Notes: generated by a model from the sequence alone, not told the origin. Positions 46,087 through 55,653 are shown, numbered from the stretch's first letter. The stretch is DNA of 64,000 nt from Hyphomicrobium sp. D-2 (GCF_029872155.1 NZ_JARXLA010000008.1:2501-66500), one strand, 5' to 3'. A program made the numbers and translations.

Positions 46087-47134
46087 ATGCTTGCACGAAC
46101 CATCTTGGCTGACCACCGCGTCAAGCCTGTCAGAACCGCCGTTATTGCTGCTGTTGCGCTGATTGCAGGCGCGGGTGCTGTCTTCGCAGATGACCAGAAA
46201 ACCCTGCTCAACGCCTCCTACGATGTTTCGCGCGAGCTCTACAAAGACATCAGCCGCGGCATTCATCGCGGCGGAGAAAAGCCGCCCGGCAAAGACGTTG
46301 CCCGTCAACCAGTCCCACGGCGAGATCGACCAAGCAGGCAGCTCACGCCGGTTGCCAACGGCCTTGAGGCCGATGTCGTAACCTTCAATCAGGCGCCCGA
46401 TATCGACATTCTGGCCAAGGCTGGCGTTGTCGATGCCGACTGGCGCGCCGGGATTTGCTAACAACGCTTCGCCCTCGCGACAACCTCGGTTTTCTGGTTC
46501 GCAAGGGCAGTCCCAAGCAGATCAAGGATTGGGATGATCTAGCCAAGCCCGGCATCGAAGTGATCTTGCCCAACCCGAAGACATCGGGCAATGGCCGCTC
46601 ACATATCTCGCCGCATGGGGCGATGCTCGGTGCAAGACAGGCAGCGAAGAGGCGCGCGCAGGATTTCGTCGCCAAACTGTTCGCCAGCGCGCCGGTTTCT
46701 CGATGGTGGTGGACGTGGCGCAACGACGACATTCACCCAGCGCGACAAGGGCGACGTGCTCGTTACATTTGAAAATGAGGCTGCGCTGATCGGCCGTGAG
46801 ATCGGTGCCGACAAATTTGAAGTTGTCTATCCCAAGGCTAGCATCATCGCCGAGCCTCCGGTTGCAATCGTGAACTCGGTTGTCGATCGCCGCAGCAGTC
46901 GCGAACTGGCCAAGGCCTACATCGACTTCCTGTACTCGCCAGCTGGGCAGGAAATCATCGCCAAGCACGATCTGCGGCCCCGCGATGCCGAGTGTTCTGA
47001 AGGCAAACGCCGCCAAGTTCCCGCCGATCGAAACCTTCTCGGTTGAGGAACTGCTGGGCGGCTGGGAGGCGGTGCAGAAGAAGCATTTCGCTGACGGCGG
47101 CATCTACGACACCATCACTATCGGCAAACAGTAG
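46087..47134 (+). pseudogene. Sulfate ABC transporter substrate-binding protein, broken by many single-base insertions
   Basis: The first codons encode a normal signal peptide ending AGAVFADDQ, then the sulfate-binding start LLNASYDVSRELYKDIS. After that the similarity jumps between all three frames: NQSHG, GLEADVVTFNQAPDIDILAK, NLGFLVRKGSPKQIKDWDDL, PNPKTSGNG, GATTTFTQRDKGDVLVTFEN, AEPPVAIVNSVVD, FLYSPAGQEIIAKHDLRPRD and ELLGGWEAVQKKHFADGG. Together they cover a whole Sbp/CysP protein. About ten extra single bases (for example near 46254, 46312, 46323, 46341 and 46990) account for the shifts, with no clear deletion. No sulfate permease genes follow. It is either a pseudogene or a sequencing artefact. 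Confidence 0.85.
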
Positions 47135-47182
47135 TTCTACCCAGGCTTTCCCTAGCGCTTTTCCCCTAGCTACCCAAACTTG

Positions 47183-47218
47183 CCCCGGATGCACCCGCAT
47201 CCGGGGCTCTTTTATTTT
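47183..47218 (+). terminator. Strong terminator after the sulfate-binding protein gene
   Basis: A perfect 10-bp stem CCCCGGATGC/GCATCCGGGG with loop ACCC is followed by CTCTTTTATTTT. This intact signal shows that the broken gene was recently a functional transcription unit. Confidence 0.92.
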
Positions 47219-47421
47219 CAGCAGCATCGCTTTTTCGACGTTCGTAAAACGCCCGCGCCATAACCATGTTTATTGCACGGTGCCGCTGTTAGTCGGCATC
47301 GGTGGCGCAAGCGGCCAATTTGGCTAAGCTGCCCGTCAGTGAAATCAGACGCGCACCGAACGGCCATGAAGCATCACCATGGTGCTTCGGCTTGGCACTC
47401 AAACGGCACGGCACAGAAAAC

Positions 47422-48270
47422 ATGACTTCCGTTTCACTCTCCGCAACGGAGATCGAGCGATACAAAAGACATCTGGTCCTCAAGGAAGTTGGCGGCCAGG
47501 GACAGCGAGGCGCTGGAAAGCGCGCCCGTGTTCTGCTGGTCGGAGCAGGCGGCCTCGGCTCGCCGCTAGCGCTTTGCCTTGCCGCGGCGGGCGTCGGCAC
47601 AATTGGCATTATCGATGACGATCACGTCTCGCTCGATAACCTGCAGCGCCAGATCGCCCACACCACCGCCAGCGTCGGCGCTCCCAAGGTAAACAGCGCA
47701 GCGGCAGCGATGGCGGCCATCAATCCGCACATTACAGTTGAACCGCTGAACATGCGGCTCGATGCTACCAACGCGCTGGACATCATCTCCCGCTACGACA
47801 TTGTCGCCGATGGGTCTGACAATGCCGCAACACGTTACCTTGTGTCAGATGCCTGCTATCTGGCCAAACGCACCCTCGTTTTTGGCGCTGTTGGTCCGTT
47901 CGACGGATACGTGTCGACCTTCAAGCCACACCTGAGCGGCCCTGACGACACACCTTTCCCAAGCTACCGCTGCCTGTTTCCGGAGCCGCCGCCAGCGAAC
48001 GAAGGCCCGAACTGCTCCGACGTAGGAGTGTTGGGCGCCGTTGTCGGTGTCATCGGTACTTTGCAGGCAACAGAGGTACTTAAGGAAATCCTCGGATTGG
48101 GCACCACGCTCGCCGGTCGGCTGCTAATCTATGATGCACTTGCCGCACGCTTCGAAAGCGTTTCGGTGGGCTGGGATCCGGAAAATGCCATCAGCGGCGT
48201 CAACCCTTCGATAACCGATCTATCAATTCATGCAGCGGCGGCGAATCGCAACTCGACATGCGCGGCATGA
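47422..48270 (+). CDS. HesA/MoeB/ThiF family adenylyltransferase
   Basis: E1-like enzyme of 283 residues that would adenylate the C-terminal glycine of a small sulfur-carrier protein (MoaD- or ThiS-like). It has the nucleotide-binding LLVGAGGLGSPLALCLAAAG, the DDDHVSLDNLQRQIAH motif with the catalytic arginine, and GPNCSDVGVLGAVVGVIGTLQATE. Unlike typical MoeB the first zinc pair is reduced to YRC (no CxxC) and no C-terminal CxxC is present, so the structural zinc site appears lost. No rhodanese domain. No carrier gene is adjacent. MoeB or ThiF assignment is uncertain. Confidence 0.85.
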   Translation: MTSVSLSATEIERYKRHLVLKEVGGQGQRGAGKRARVLLVGAGGLGSPLALCLAAAGVGTIGIIDDDHVSLDNLQRQIAHTTASVGAPKVNSAAAAMAAINPHITVEPLNMRLDATNALDIISRYDIVADGSDNAATRYLVSDACYLAKRTLVFGAVGPFDGYVSTFKPHLSGPDDTPFPSYRCLFPEPPPANEGPNCSDVGVLGAVVGVIGTLQATEVLKEILGLGTTLAGRLLIYDALAARFESVSVGWDPENAISGVNPSITDLSIHAAAANRNSTCAA

Positions 48271-48285
48271 CAGGATACCGCTTTC

Positions 48286-48777
48286 ATGTTCCACATTTGG
48301 ACATTGCGTACCGTGTATATTGCCCTTATCGCAGCCCTGCTTCTCCTCTTGCCCGAGTATCGCGAGGCGCACGCGCAGCCTGAGCAACAGCAGATGTCTG
48401 TAGCTCCCGCGCCCTCCGACGACACGCTCGAGTACGGCGCCATTGCGTTTACGCCCGACGGCTCCTTTTTCGCAGTTTGGAAGATCGGATCGCGACTGGA
48501 AGCGGAAGAAAAAGTGCGTGCCGAATGCGCGGACATGGGGCGCGGCAATTGCGAGGCCGTCAGCTTCCGTGGCGAAGTGTGTGCCGCAATTGCGTCCGGG
48601 CGCGTTTCCAAGCAGCGCAAGGTCACCTACTCCGGCGGCGGCTTGACCCCGCGCGAAGCCGAACGTGTGGCCCTCGACCGCTGCAATAAAAACCGTCGCG
48701 CGCGCGGTTCCTGTCAGCTTCGGACAACTGTTTGCGGCGATGGGCGGCTGGATTCAGCAACCGCCAAGGCGCCCTGA
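48286..48777 (+). CDS. DUF4189 domain-containing secreted protein
   Basis: Protein of 163 residues with an N-terminal signal peptide or anchor (VYIALIAALLLLLPEYREAHA). The mature part has two DUF4189-like halves: YGAIAFTPDGSFFAVWKIGS with paired cysteines (RAECADMGRGNCEAVSF, EVCAAIA), and a basic end with ALDRCNKNRRARGSCQL and TTVCGDG. Disulfides are likely. The role of the family is unknown. The start is 15 bases after the ThiF-like gene, so they may share a transcript. Confidence 0.75.
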   Translation: MFHIWTLRTVYIALIAALLLLLPEYREAHAQPEQQQMSVAPAPSDDTLEYGAIAFTPDGSFFAVWKIGSRLEAEEKVRAECADMGRGNCEAVSFRGEVCAAIASGRVSKQRKVTYSGGGLTPREAERVALDRCNKNRRARGSCQLRTTVCGDGRLDSATAKAP

Positions 48778-48947
48778 AACTCGGCACGGTGCGCGTCACG
48801 CCACCAACGCAGCGCGTTTTGCGATCACTCGAAAACGGCCAGCGGCTCTCGATGCGATGCCGCTACCCTGCCCGCAGACCCGCCCTGCAAGATGGCGCCA
48901 AGCGCTCGTCGACAACTCGCGTGCGCAGTTGATGTGATCTCGGATGC

Positions 48948-48976
48948 AATAAGGGCGCCCCTCACGGGAGCGCCCC
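48948..48976 (-). terminator. Terminator of the D-glycerate dehydrogenase gene
   Basis: On the reverse strand GGGCGCTCCC pairs with GGGGCGCCC around a GTGA loop and is followed by TTATT. It lies about 25 bases after the dehydrogenase stop. Confidence 0.75.
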
Positions 48977-49001
48977 AAATAATCTCAACCGAAACTGTGG
49001 C

Positions 49002-50000
49002 TCAGAACATGGCCGGATGCACACGGTCCGGCGGCGCGTGGCCATCAAGGAAGGTCTTGATGTTGATGATGACCTTCTCGCCCATGTCGATGCGACCCTC
49101 AACGGTCGCCGAACTCATATGCGGCAGCGCCACGACGCGATCCGAGTTGAGGATCTTCGGATTGACGGCCGGTTCGTTCTCGAACACGTCCAAACCCGCG
49201 CCTGCAATCGCGCCTGCTTCGATCAGCCGGGCCAGCTCGTTCTCGTCGATCACTTCGCCGCGCGAGGTGTTAACGACATAAGCCGACGGCTTCAACAGAC
49301 GCAGCCGCCGCGCCGACAGCAGGTGGTAGGTGCCGGGCGTATGCGGGCAGTTGACCGAAACGATATCAACGCGGGTCAGCATCTGATCGAGGCTTTCCCA
49401 GTAGGTTGCCTCAAGCTCGCGCTCGACATCCTGCGAAACGCGGCGCCGATTGTGATAATGGATCTGCAGTCCGAACGCCTTCGCGCGGCGCGCCACGGCC
49501 TGACCGATGCGGCCCATTCCGATGATGCCAAGACGCTTGCCATAGATACGGTGGCCCAGCATCCAGGTCGGCGACCAGCCCGTCCAACCGGCGTGGTGCT
49601 CCTTGAGGTAGGCCGCACCCTCGGCCAGCCGACGCGGCACCGCCAAGATCAACGCCATCGTCATGTCGGCGGTATCTTCCGTCAGCACGCCTGGCGTGTT
49701 GGTGACGGTGATGCCCCGGTTGCGGGCGGTGTCGAGATCGATGTTGTCGACGCCGGTGCCGAAGTTCGCGATCAGGCGCAACTGCGGCCCGGCCTGCGAG
49801 ATAACCGCGCGGTCTATCCGATCCGTGACAGTCGGCACCAGAACATCGGCGATTTTGAGCGCCTCGGTGATCTGGCCTTGGCTCATCGGCTGATCGTCAA
49901 CGTTGAGCCGTGCATCGAACAGCTCACGCATGCGGGTCTCGACGACATCCGGTAGCTTGCGCGTTACAATGACGATGGGTTTTCGGGCGCTGTTCGGCAT
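49002..50000 (-). CDS. 2-hydroxyacid dehydrogenase, D-glycerate dehydrogenase/hydroxypyruvate reductase type
   Basis: NAD(P)-dependent enzyme of 332 residues. The N-terminus KPIVIVTRKLPDVVETRMREL, NFGTGVDNIDLDTARNRGI, the nucleotide-binding region LGIIGMGRIGQAVARRAKAFG and the catalytic histidine in VALPHMSSATVEGR match glycerate/glyoxylate dehydrogenases of Hyphomicrobiales. It reduces hydroxypyruvate or glyoxylate. A glycerate kinase gene lies 10 kb away in this window, which could handle the product. Monocistronic, with its own terminator. Confidence 0.88.
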   Translation of the reverse strand: MPNSARKPIVIVTRKLPDVVETRMRELFDARLNVDDQPMSQGQITEALKIADVLVPTVTDRIDRAVISQAGPQLRLIANFGTGVDNIDLDTARNRGITVTNTPGVLTEDTADMTMALILAVPRRLAEGAAYLKEHHAGWTGWSPTWMLGHRIYGKRLGIIGMGRIGQAVARRAKAFGLQIHYHNRRRVSQDVERELEATYWESLDQMLTRVDIVSVNCPHTPGTYHLLSARRLRLLKPSAYVVNTSRGEVIDENELARLIEAGAIAGAGLDVFENEPAVNPKILNSDRVVALPHMSSATVEGRIDMGEKVIINIKTFLDGHAPPDRVHPAMF

Positions 50001-50229
50001 TGGGGGATCGCTGTTGTCTCTTGAATATTCAGGGAATTGTTCAGGGAAAGCACGCTAGGAACCAGCTCCGAATGGCCCCCTGCTCAGGCAGGTCTAACAG
50101 AACGCCATTGCGATGACAAAGTGCGGGATTTTCTTTCTACTGCAATCGCATCACATTGCCTTCACAGTTTCATATCGGTGCCGGGCGATCTAGGCGGAAA
50201 AGCTGTCACCAAAGAGGCAAGGAATAGGC

Positions 50230-50793
50230 ATGCGGGCGTTTTTTGCGCTATGGCGAGTTTGCTTGTTTTTGGCGGCGGCCGGGGTCGGTGTGCTAGCCGT
50301 GACCGCAGCAGGCGCCCTGGCCCAGCCAGCAGGGTCCAGCCTTTCAACTGGCAGCGGCCTGCCATTGCCCCGTTTCGTCAGCCTGAAATCCGATCGGGTC
50401 AACATGCGGCAGGGTCCGGGAACGGACTACCCAACCGCATGGGTTTATCGCCGCGCTGGCTTGCCGCTAGAAGTCGTCCGCGAGTTCGAAAGTTGGCGCC
50501 AGGTGCGCGACGCCGACGGTTCAGCGGGCTGGGTGCTGCAATCGTTTCTGTCCGGGCGCCGCACCGCCCTGGTGCTGCCGTGGGAAATCAAGCAAGGACA
50601 GAAGGCACCCAAGATTGCGCTGCACCGAAACGATAGCGAGCGCTCCGCTGCCGTCGCCATGATTGAAGCCGGGGTGATTGCCAACCTGGTGAGCTGCGAC
50701 AGCCGCTGGTGCTTAGTGAATATCGATAAGTATCAGGGCTATATCGAGCAGAAAAAGCTTTGGGGCGTCTATGAAGGCGAAGTGCTGAAATAA
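50230..50793 (+). CDS. Secreted SH3b-domain protein
   Basis: Protein of 187 residues with an N-terminal signal peptide (VCLFLAAAGVGVLAVTAAGALAQ) and two bacterial SH3-like domains. The first begins VSLKSDRVNMRQGPGTDYPT (about 55-115); the second covers about 125-187 (KIALHRNDSERSAAVAMIEAG to SRWCLVNIDKYQGYIEQKKLW). Such proteins bind cell-wall peptides or act as envelope scaffolds. Convergent with irr. Confidence 0.85.
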   Translation: MRAFFALWRVCLFLAAAGVGVLAVTAAGALAQPAGSSLSTGSGLPLPRFVSLKSDRVNMRQGPGTDYPTAWVYRRAGLPLEVVREFESWRQVRDADGSAGWVLQSFLSGRRTALVLPWEIKQGQKAPKIALHRNDSERSAAVAMIEAGVIANLVSCDSRWCLVNIDKYQGYIEQKKLWGVYEGEVLK

Positions 50794-50904
50794 AGCGCCG
50801 CCCTATTCAGCCAGAAGACTTCCGCAAACGGGCGCCTCAGCTTTACAGCTCAGCTGCGCAAGCTAGCCCTCCCGACACGCGGCGCTCTCGCAACCCCACA
50901 AACA

Positions 50905-50932
50905 AAAACGGCCGCTGATGCGGCCATTTTCT
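50905..50932. terminator. Bidirectional terminator between the SH3 gene and irr
   Basis: Stem GGCCGC/GCGGCC with loop TGAT (50910-50925) is flanked by AAACAAAAAC on the left and ATTTTCTTATT on the right, so it can work for both convergent genes. Confidence 0.82.
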
Positions 50933-50965
50933 TATTCGAATAATTCAAACCAACGTCGAAGTGGC

Positions 50966-51415
50966 TCAGGCCTTCTTCAGGCGAATGACCACATCGATAT
51001 GCGTGATGCGCATACCCTCGGGCGGCTCCGGCACGCCGTCCACGCGGATCGCATGGCCCGGAATATCGTGCAGCTCACCCTCTTCCTCGTGGAAAAAGTG
51101 ATTATGGTTCGAGGTGTTGGTGTCAAAGTACGCCTTGGCGCCGTTAATCGCCAGTTCGCGCACCAAGCCAGCACGCTTGAACTGATGCAGCGTGTTGTAA
51201 ACGGTGGCCAGCGAGACGTGCTGTCCAGCAGCCGTAGCTTCAGCGTGCAGAGATTCTGCGCTTACGTGGCGGTCCTCGCCCTCAAACAGCAGACTGCCAA
51301 GTGCCATACGCTGACGCGTCGGCCGCAGTCCTGCCTTGCGGAGAACCTGAGCAACGCCACCACGGGAGGGCTTACCCTCCGGGTGACTATGCGAGTGTGT
51401 CATTCTATCGGTCAT
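50966..51415 (-). CDS. irr: Iron response regulator Irr (Fur family)
   Basis: DNA-binding regulator of 149 residues from the ATG at 51415; other in-frame starts exist on both sides. The winged-helix part has LRKAGLRPTRQRMALGSLLF and VSLATVYNTLHQFKRAGLVREL. The metal/heme region KAYFDTNTSNHNHFFHEEEGELHDIPG holds the HxH motif seen in Irr proteins, instead of the HHH of some homologues. The GCPWHD heme regulatory motif of Bradyrhizobium Irr is absent; the N-terminus is His-rich (MTHSHSH). Position beside fabA is the classic Hyphomicrobiales order. Irr controls iron and heme genes according to heme status. Confidence 0.92.
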   Translation of the reverse strand: MTDRMTHSHSHPEGKPSRGGVAQVLRKAGLRPTRQRMALGSLLFEGEDRHVSAESLHAEATAAGQHVSLATVYNTLHQFKRAGLVRELAINGAKAYFDTNTSNHNHFFHEEEGELHDIPGHAIRVDGVPEPPEGMRITHIDVVIRLKKA

Positions 51416-51534
51416 TCGCTTGCGCCAGATGCCAAATTGATGGGCCACGAAAACATGCGCAGCCTGTCTGATGGGGCTTGATCTGACCGCGTCTCACCGC
51501 AGGCGACGTCGGCTCAAGCTAACATTACTGGTGT

Positions 51535-51563
51535 AGTATAGTCAGACCACCGCCAGCCTGCAA
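51535..51563 (-). promoter_or_regulatory. Sigma-70-type promoter of irr
   Basis: On the reverse strand TTGCAG (51558-51563) and TATACT (51535-51540) are separated by 17 bases, a near-consensus housekeeping promoter. It lies about 120 bases before the irr start. The rest of 51449-51759 shows no gene and should also hold the fabA promoter. Confidence 0.65.
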
Positions 51564-51759
51564 CACGGCAGAACGTCAGATATGTGCGCACATCGCCTCT
51601 CCCAACCTGACCGGGGCTGCCGGCGCCCTTTTGAAGCCAAGATGACTGTGTTAGGAACCCCCACCGGGTTGCGGATGAGCACAACGTGTGCCTGCTGGCA
51701 GCCTTCGATTAAGCACCCTTATGGGCGCTCGCTGAGAATAGAGACTGGGCCAAGAAATC

Positions 51760-52302
51760 ATGACAGAACGCCGCACGAGCTTCGAATATGAGGATCTGCT
51801 TGCCTGCGGGCGCGGAGAACTGTTCGGGGCCGGCAACGCCCAGCTACCCTTGCCGCCAATGCTGATGTTCGACCGCATTAGCCTTGTTTCGGAAAACGGC
51901 GGTCAGCACGGCAAAGGCCAGATCGCTGCCGAACTTCAGGTTGCAGGAAATCCCAACCTCGACTGGTTCTTCCGCTGCCACTTCGAAGGCGATCCGGTGA
52001 TGCCCGGCTGCCTCGGCCTTGATGCCCTGTGGCAGATGACCGGCTTTTTCCTTGGATGGCTTGGCGCGCCGGGACGTGGCCGGGCGCTTGGTGTCGGCGA
52101 AGTGAAGTTCACCGGCATGGTGGTGCCGACCACGGGCCGCATCGAATATGTCATCGACATGAAGCGCGTGATCCTGCGCAAGCTGAAGCTCGCCATTGCC
52201 GATGGTGTCATGAAAGCCGATGGCCAAGTGATTTACACAGCTACCGATCTGCGCGTCGGCCTGTTTGAGAGCGGCGAAACGACAGCCCCGGTCAGTTCTT
52301 GA
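51760..52302 (+). CDS. fabA: 3-hydroxydecanoyl-ACP dehydratase/isomerase FabA
   Basis: Introduces the cis double bond in anaerobic-type unsaturated fatty acid synthesis. The chain of 180 residues is slightly longer than the common ~172. Catalytic His is in [20 protein letters not shown], and the Asp of the active pair is in the same segment (GLDALWQ). It opens the fabA-fabB-fabI cluster, divergent from irr. Confidence 0.97.
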   Translation: MTERRTSFEYEDLLACGRGELFGAGNAQLPLPPMLMFDRISLVSENGGQHGKGQIAAELQVAGNPNLDWFFRCHFEGDPVMPGCLGLDALWQMTGFFLGWLGAPGRGRALGVGEVKFTGMVVPTTGRIEYVIDMKRVILRKLKLAIADGVMKADGQVIYTATDLRVGLFESGETTAPVSS

Positions 52303-52384
52303 TCTTGGTGCCGTTTCGTGCTCGCTTCCGCCGAAGAAAATTGCCGGCGGGCGTCATGAGCGCCGGGCGCAAGAGGATGTGCGG

Positions 52385-53617
52385 ATGAGACGTGTCGTCG
52401 TCACGGGAATGGGCATCGTTTCCTCGATCGGAAACAATAGCCAAGAGGTGCTCGCCTCCCTGCGCGAAGGAAAATCCGGCATTGTGCGCGCTGACAAGTA
52501 CGCCGAGCTGGGCTTCCGTTGCCAGGTGCACGGCGCGCCCAACATCGATTGGGAATCGCAGGTGCCGCGCAAGCCGCGCCGCTTCATGAGCGATGGCGTG
52601 GGCTGGAACTATGTCGCGATGGATCAGGCGATTCGTGACGCAGGGCTGGAAGAAGCCGACGTCATCAACGAGCGCACCGGCATCATCATGGGCTCGGGTG
52701 GTCCGTCGACGCGCGCCATCGTGCAGGCAGCCGACGTAACGCGCGAAAAAGATCCCAAGAAGGTCGGCCCGTTCGAAGTGCCGAAAGCCATGTGCTCGGG
52801 TCCCTCGGCCGCGCTGGCAACGAGCTTCCAGATCAAGGGCGTGAACTATTCCATCTCGTCCGCCTGTTCCACATCCGCCCACTGCATCGGCAATGCCGCT
52901 GAACTCATTCAGTGGGGCAAGCAGGATGTGATGTTTGCCGGCGGCTGCGAGGAACTGGATTGGACGCTGTCAGTGCTGTTCGACAGCATGGGCGCAATGT
53001 CTTCCCGCTTCAACGATACGCCAGCCAAAGCCAGCCGCGCCTATGACAAGGACCGCGACGGCTTCGTGATTGCCGGTGGTGCCGGTGTTGTCGTGCTTGA
53101 AGAGCTTGAGCACGCAAAAGCGCGCGGCGCGCGGATCTACGGTGAGGTTATCGGCTACGGCGCCACATCGGACGGCTTCGACATGGTTGCGCCATCCGGC
53201 GAAGGCGCGGTGCGCTGCATGCAGTCGGCGCTGAAGGGTCTCGACGGCAAGGGCATCGCGGAAAAGATCGACTACATCAATCCGCACGGCACCGGCACGC
53301 CCATCGGCGACCTGCGCGAGATAGAAGCCATCCGTCAGGTATTCAAGGACGAGATCCCTTACATCGCCGCGACGAAATCGCTGACCGGGCATTCGCTCGG
53401 AGCAGTCGGCGTGCAGGAGGCGATCTTCTCGTTGCTGATGCTAAACAACGGTTTCATCTGCGAAAGCGCCAACATCGAAGAGATCGATCCGGCACTGGCA
53501 GATGTTCCAATCGTGCGTCAGCGCATGGATAACGTTAGCCTTAATTGTGTGATGTCGAACAGTTTTGGCTTCGGCGGTACTAATGCCACCCTCGTTTTCC
53601 GCCGCCTGCCAAGCTAG
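52385..53617 (+). CDS. fabB: 3-oxoacyl-ACP synthase I FabB
   Basis: Condensing enzyme of 410 residues that elongates unsaturated acyl-ACP. The ATG at 52385 ([16 protein letters not shown]) is the conserved start. Catalytic Cys lies in [13 protein letters not shown], and the two histidines in [14 protein letters not shown] and [14 protein letters not shown]. It follows fabA by about 80 bases. The gene is intact, in contrast to the next one. Confidence 0.97.
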   Translation: MRRVVVTGMGIVSSIGNNSQEVLASLREGKSGIVRADKYAELGFRCQVHGAPNIDWESQVPRKPRRFMSDGVGWNYVAMDQAIRDAGLEEADVINERTGIIMGSGGPSTRAIVQAADVTREKDPKKVGPFEVPKAMCSGPSAALATSFQIKGVNYSISSACSTSAHCIGNAAELIQWGKQDVMFAGGCEELDWTLSVLFDSMGAMSSRFNDTPAKASRAYDKDRDGFVIAGGAGVVVLEELEHAKARGARIYGEVIGYGATSDGFDMVAPSGEGAVRCMQSALKGLDGKGIAEKIDYINPHGTGTPIGDLREIEAIRQVFKDEIPYIAATKSLTGHSLGAVGVQEAIFSLLMLNNGFICESANIEEIDPALADVPIVRQRMDNVSLNCVMSNSFGFGGTNATLVFRRLPS

Positions 53618-53750
53618 AACGGCTATAATCTTCCGGCAGTCCATATGAGACGCGCAAACCGGAAGAGCCAGATAAGCGCGCAAGCACGATCATGATCCAA
53701 GTAGCGGACGGATTCGCCGATCCGCATGTAATGGAACGACAGGAACCCCC

Positions 53751-54636
53751 ATGACCGCAATCGACTTCGCCAATCCCGGCCCCATCATGGCAGGCAAGCG
53801 CGGACTGATCATGGGCGTCGCGAACGACCATTCGATCGCCTGGGGCATCGCACCGTAGTCTCGCCGAGCCATGGCGCCGAGCTCGCATTCACCTATCAGG
53901 ACGGCGCATTCGGCCGCCGCGCCCTGCCACTCGCGCAGTCCATCGGCGCTGAGATCCTTGAGCCGTGCAACGTGCTCGATCTGGACAGCGCTTGATCGCT
54001 GTCGCCTTCGAGACGCGTCACCGAAAAGTGGGGCGGCATCGACTTCGTGGTGCACGCGCATCGGCTTCTCCGATCACGAACGAGCTTTCAAGGGCCGCTA
54101 CGCCGACACCACGCGCGAGAACTTCGTGCAGCACGATGGTGATCTCGTGCTTCTCCTTCACCGAGGTCGCCAAGCGCGCGGCTGCCATTGATGAACGACG
54201 GCGGCTCGCTGCTGACGCCTGACGCTACGGTGGCGCCATCCGCGTCGGTGCCGAACTACAACGTCATGGGCGTCGCCAAGGCTGGCGCTCGAGGCTTCAG
54301 CGTGCGCTACCTCGCCAGCCGACCTACGGTCCGCAGGGCATCCGCGTCAACGGCCTGTCCGCTGGTCCGATGCGTACGCTGTCCGGCGCCGGTGTCTCCG
54401 ATGCGCGCGTAGATCTTCAACTATCCAGAAAGAGCAACTCGCCGCTGCGTCGCACGCCGTCAGCCTCGAACGAGGTCGGCGGATCGGCGCTGTACCTGCT
54501 GTCCGACCTGTCGTCGGCGCGGTCACAGGCGAGATCCACTACGTCGACTGCGGATACTCACATCGTGTCGATGCCGAGCCTCGATGCGCTGAAGCACTTC
54601 GATGCCGAATCCGGTGGCCGCAACGCTGCCGAATAA
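53751..54636 (+). pseudogene. fabI: Enoyl-ACP reductase FabI, broken by about 20 scattered insertions
   Basis: The first 34 codons are perfect for FabI (AGKRGLIMGVANDHSIAWGIA, an SDR-type nucleotide-binding site), then a stop appears. Past it all three frames carry consecutive FabI pieces: RALPLAQSIGAEILEPCNVL, TEKWGGIDFVVHA, GFSD, KGRYADTTRENFVQ, FSFTEVAKRAAA, NYNVMGVAKA, SGAGVSDAR, VGGSALYLLSDLSS, MPSLDALKHFDAE. Removing single extra bases (near 53854, 53870, 53992, 54059, 54132 and many later) restores the whole ~270-residue protein. Substitutions look few. FabI is normally essential, so this is either a sequence error, a very recent inactivation, or there is another reductase elsewhere. 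Confidence 0.88.
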
Positions 54637-54678
54637 GCAGTCTCTTGACGCCGTGCAATTGCCGGATCACACACGCGC

Positions 54679-55533
54679 ATGATCGGCGTCTTCGACTCAG
54701 GTCTGGGCGGGTTGACGGTGCTACGGGCACTCGTCAGCCGCTTCCCGGATAAGTCCTTCATATATCTCGGGGACCACGCCAACGTCCCCTATGGCGACCG
54801 CTCATCGGCGGAAGTCATCGATCTGACGCGCGCCAGCGTGGAAGCGCTGTTCGCCGAAGGCTGCAAGCTGGTGTTATTGGGCTGCAATACTGCAACCGCG
54901 GTGGCCGCCCGACATCTGCAGCAGACATGGCTGCCCACCAGCCAATGGCGCGAACACAACGTGCTTGGCATCGTCGCTCCAACCGTTGAAGCCGCCACGC
55001 AGACGCCGTGGGCAGTGTCGGCGCCGCAATATCCCCAGAAATACAACACTGACGTCATCGGCGTATTCGGGACCACGCGCACCATCTCCTCGGATGTCTA
55101 CCCGGAGGAGATCCGCAAGCGCTGCCCGAAAGTGACGGTGGTGCAGCAGGTGTGCTCGCGTCTTGCCGGTGCCATCGAGCACGAAGCGCCCGAGGCCGAG
55201 CTGGAGCAACTGGTCGAGGAAGGCGTGCGCGGACTGCTAGCCCAAACCGATGGCATTCCTCCGCATCGCGCCATTCTGGGTTGCACACACTTTCCGCTGG
55301 TGGAACACTTGTTCCGCCGCCATCTGCCGCCGTTCACGCGCATTCTTTCGCAGCCGGAAGTCGTCGCTGACAGCCTTGAGGATTATCTGGCGCGGCATAC
55401 GCGTTTCACTGCGGGTGATCCCGGTGGCCGCCTGACGCTTCTCACCTCCGGCAACCCAGATGAGATCAGCGCGCGCGCGCAGGTGTTCTGGCCGGAAGTC
55501 GCCGCCTTCACCTGCTCGAAAACGAAAGCCTGA
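54679..55533 (+). CDS. murI: Glutamate racemase
   Basis: Makes D-glutamate for peptidoglycan; 284 residues. The two catalytic cysteines are in VLLGCNTATAVAARH and AILGCTHFPLVEHLF; the start IGVFDSGLGGLTVLRAL and YLGDHANVPYGDRS complete the signature. It begins only 42 bases after the broken fabI gene and shows no frame damage. Confidence 0.96.
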   Translation: MIGVFDSGLGGLTVLRALVSRFPDKSFIYLGDHANVPYGDRSSAEVIDLTRASVEALFAEGCKLVLLGCNTATAVAARHLQQTWLPTSQWREHNVLGIVAPTVEAATQTPWAVSAPQYPQKYNTDVIGVFGTTRTISSDVYPEEIRKRCPKVTVVQQVCSRLAGAIEHEAPEAELEQLVEEGVRGLLAQTDGIPPHRAILGCTHFPLVEHLFRRHLPPFTRILSQPEVVADSLEDYLARHTRFTAGDPGGRLTLLTSGNPDEISARAQVFWPEVAAFTCSKTKA

Positions 55534-55653
55534 TCGGTTCGCTGCGTTGCGCGCTGCCGACTATCGCTTCGCTCAGCCCAAAGAAACGAAAACAGCCAGT
55601 GAAGCTGTGCGCTCCACCGGCTGCATTTCATCCATTCAACAGCGTGCCGCCGA

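Noticed and set aside
53751-54636. Programmed frameshifting in fabI
   Set aside because: About 20 shifts without slippery sequences cannot be programmed; a pseudogene or sequence error is far more likely.
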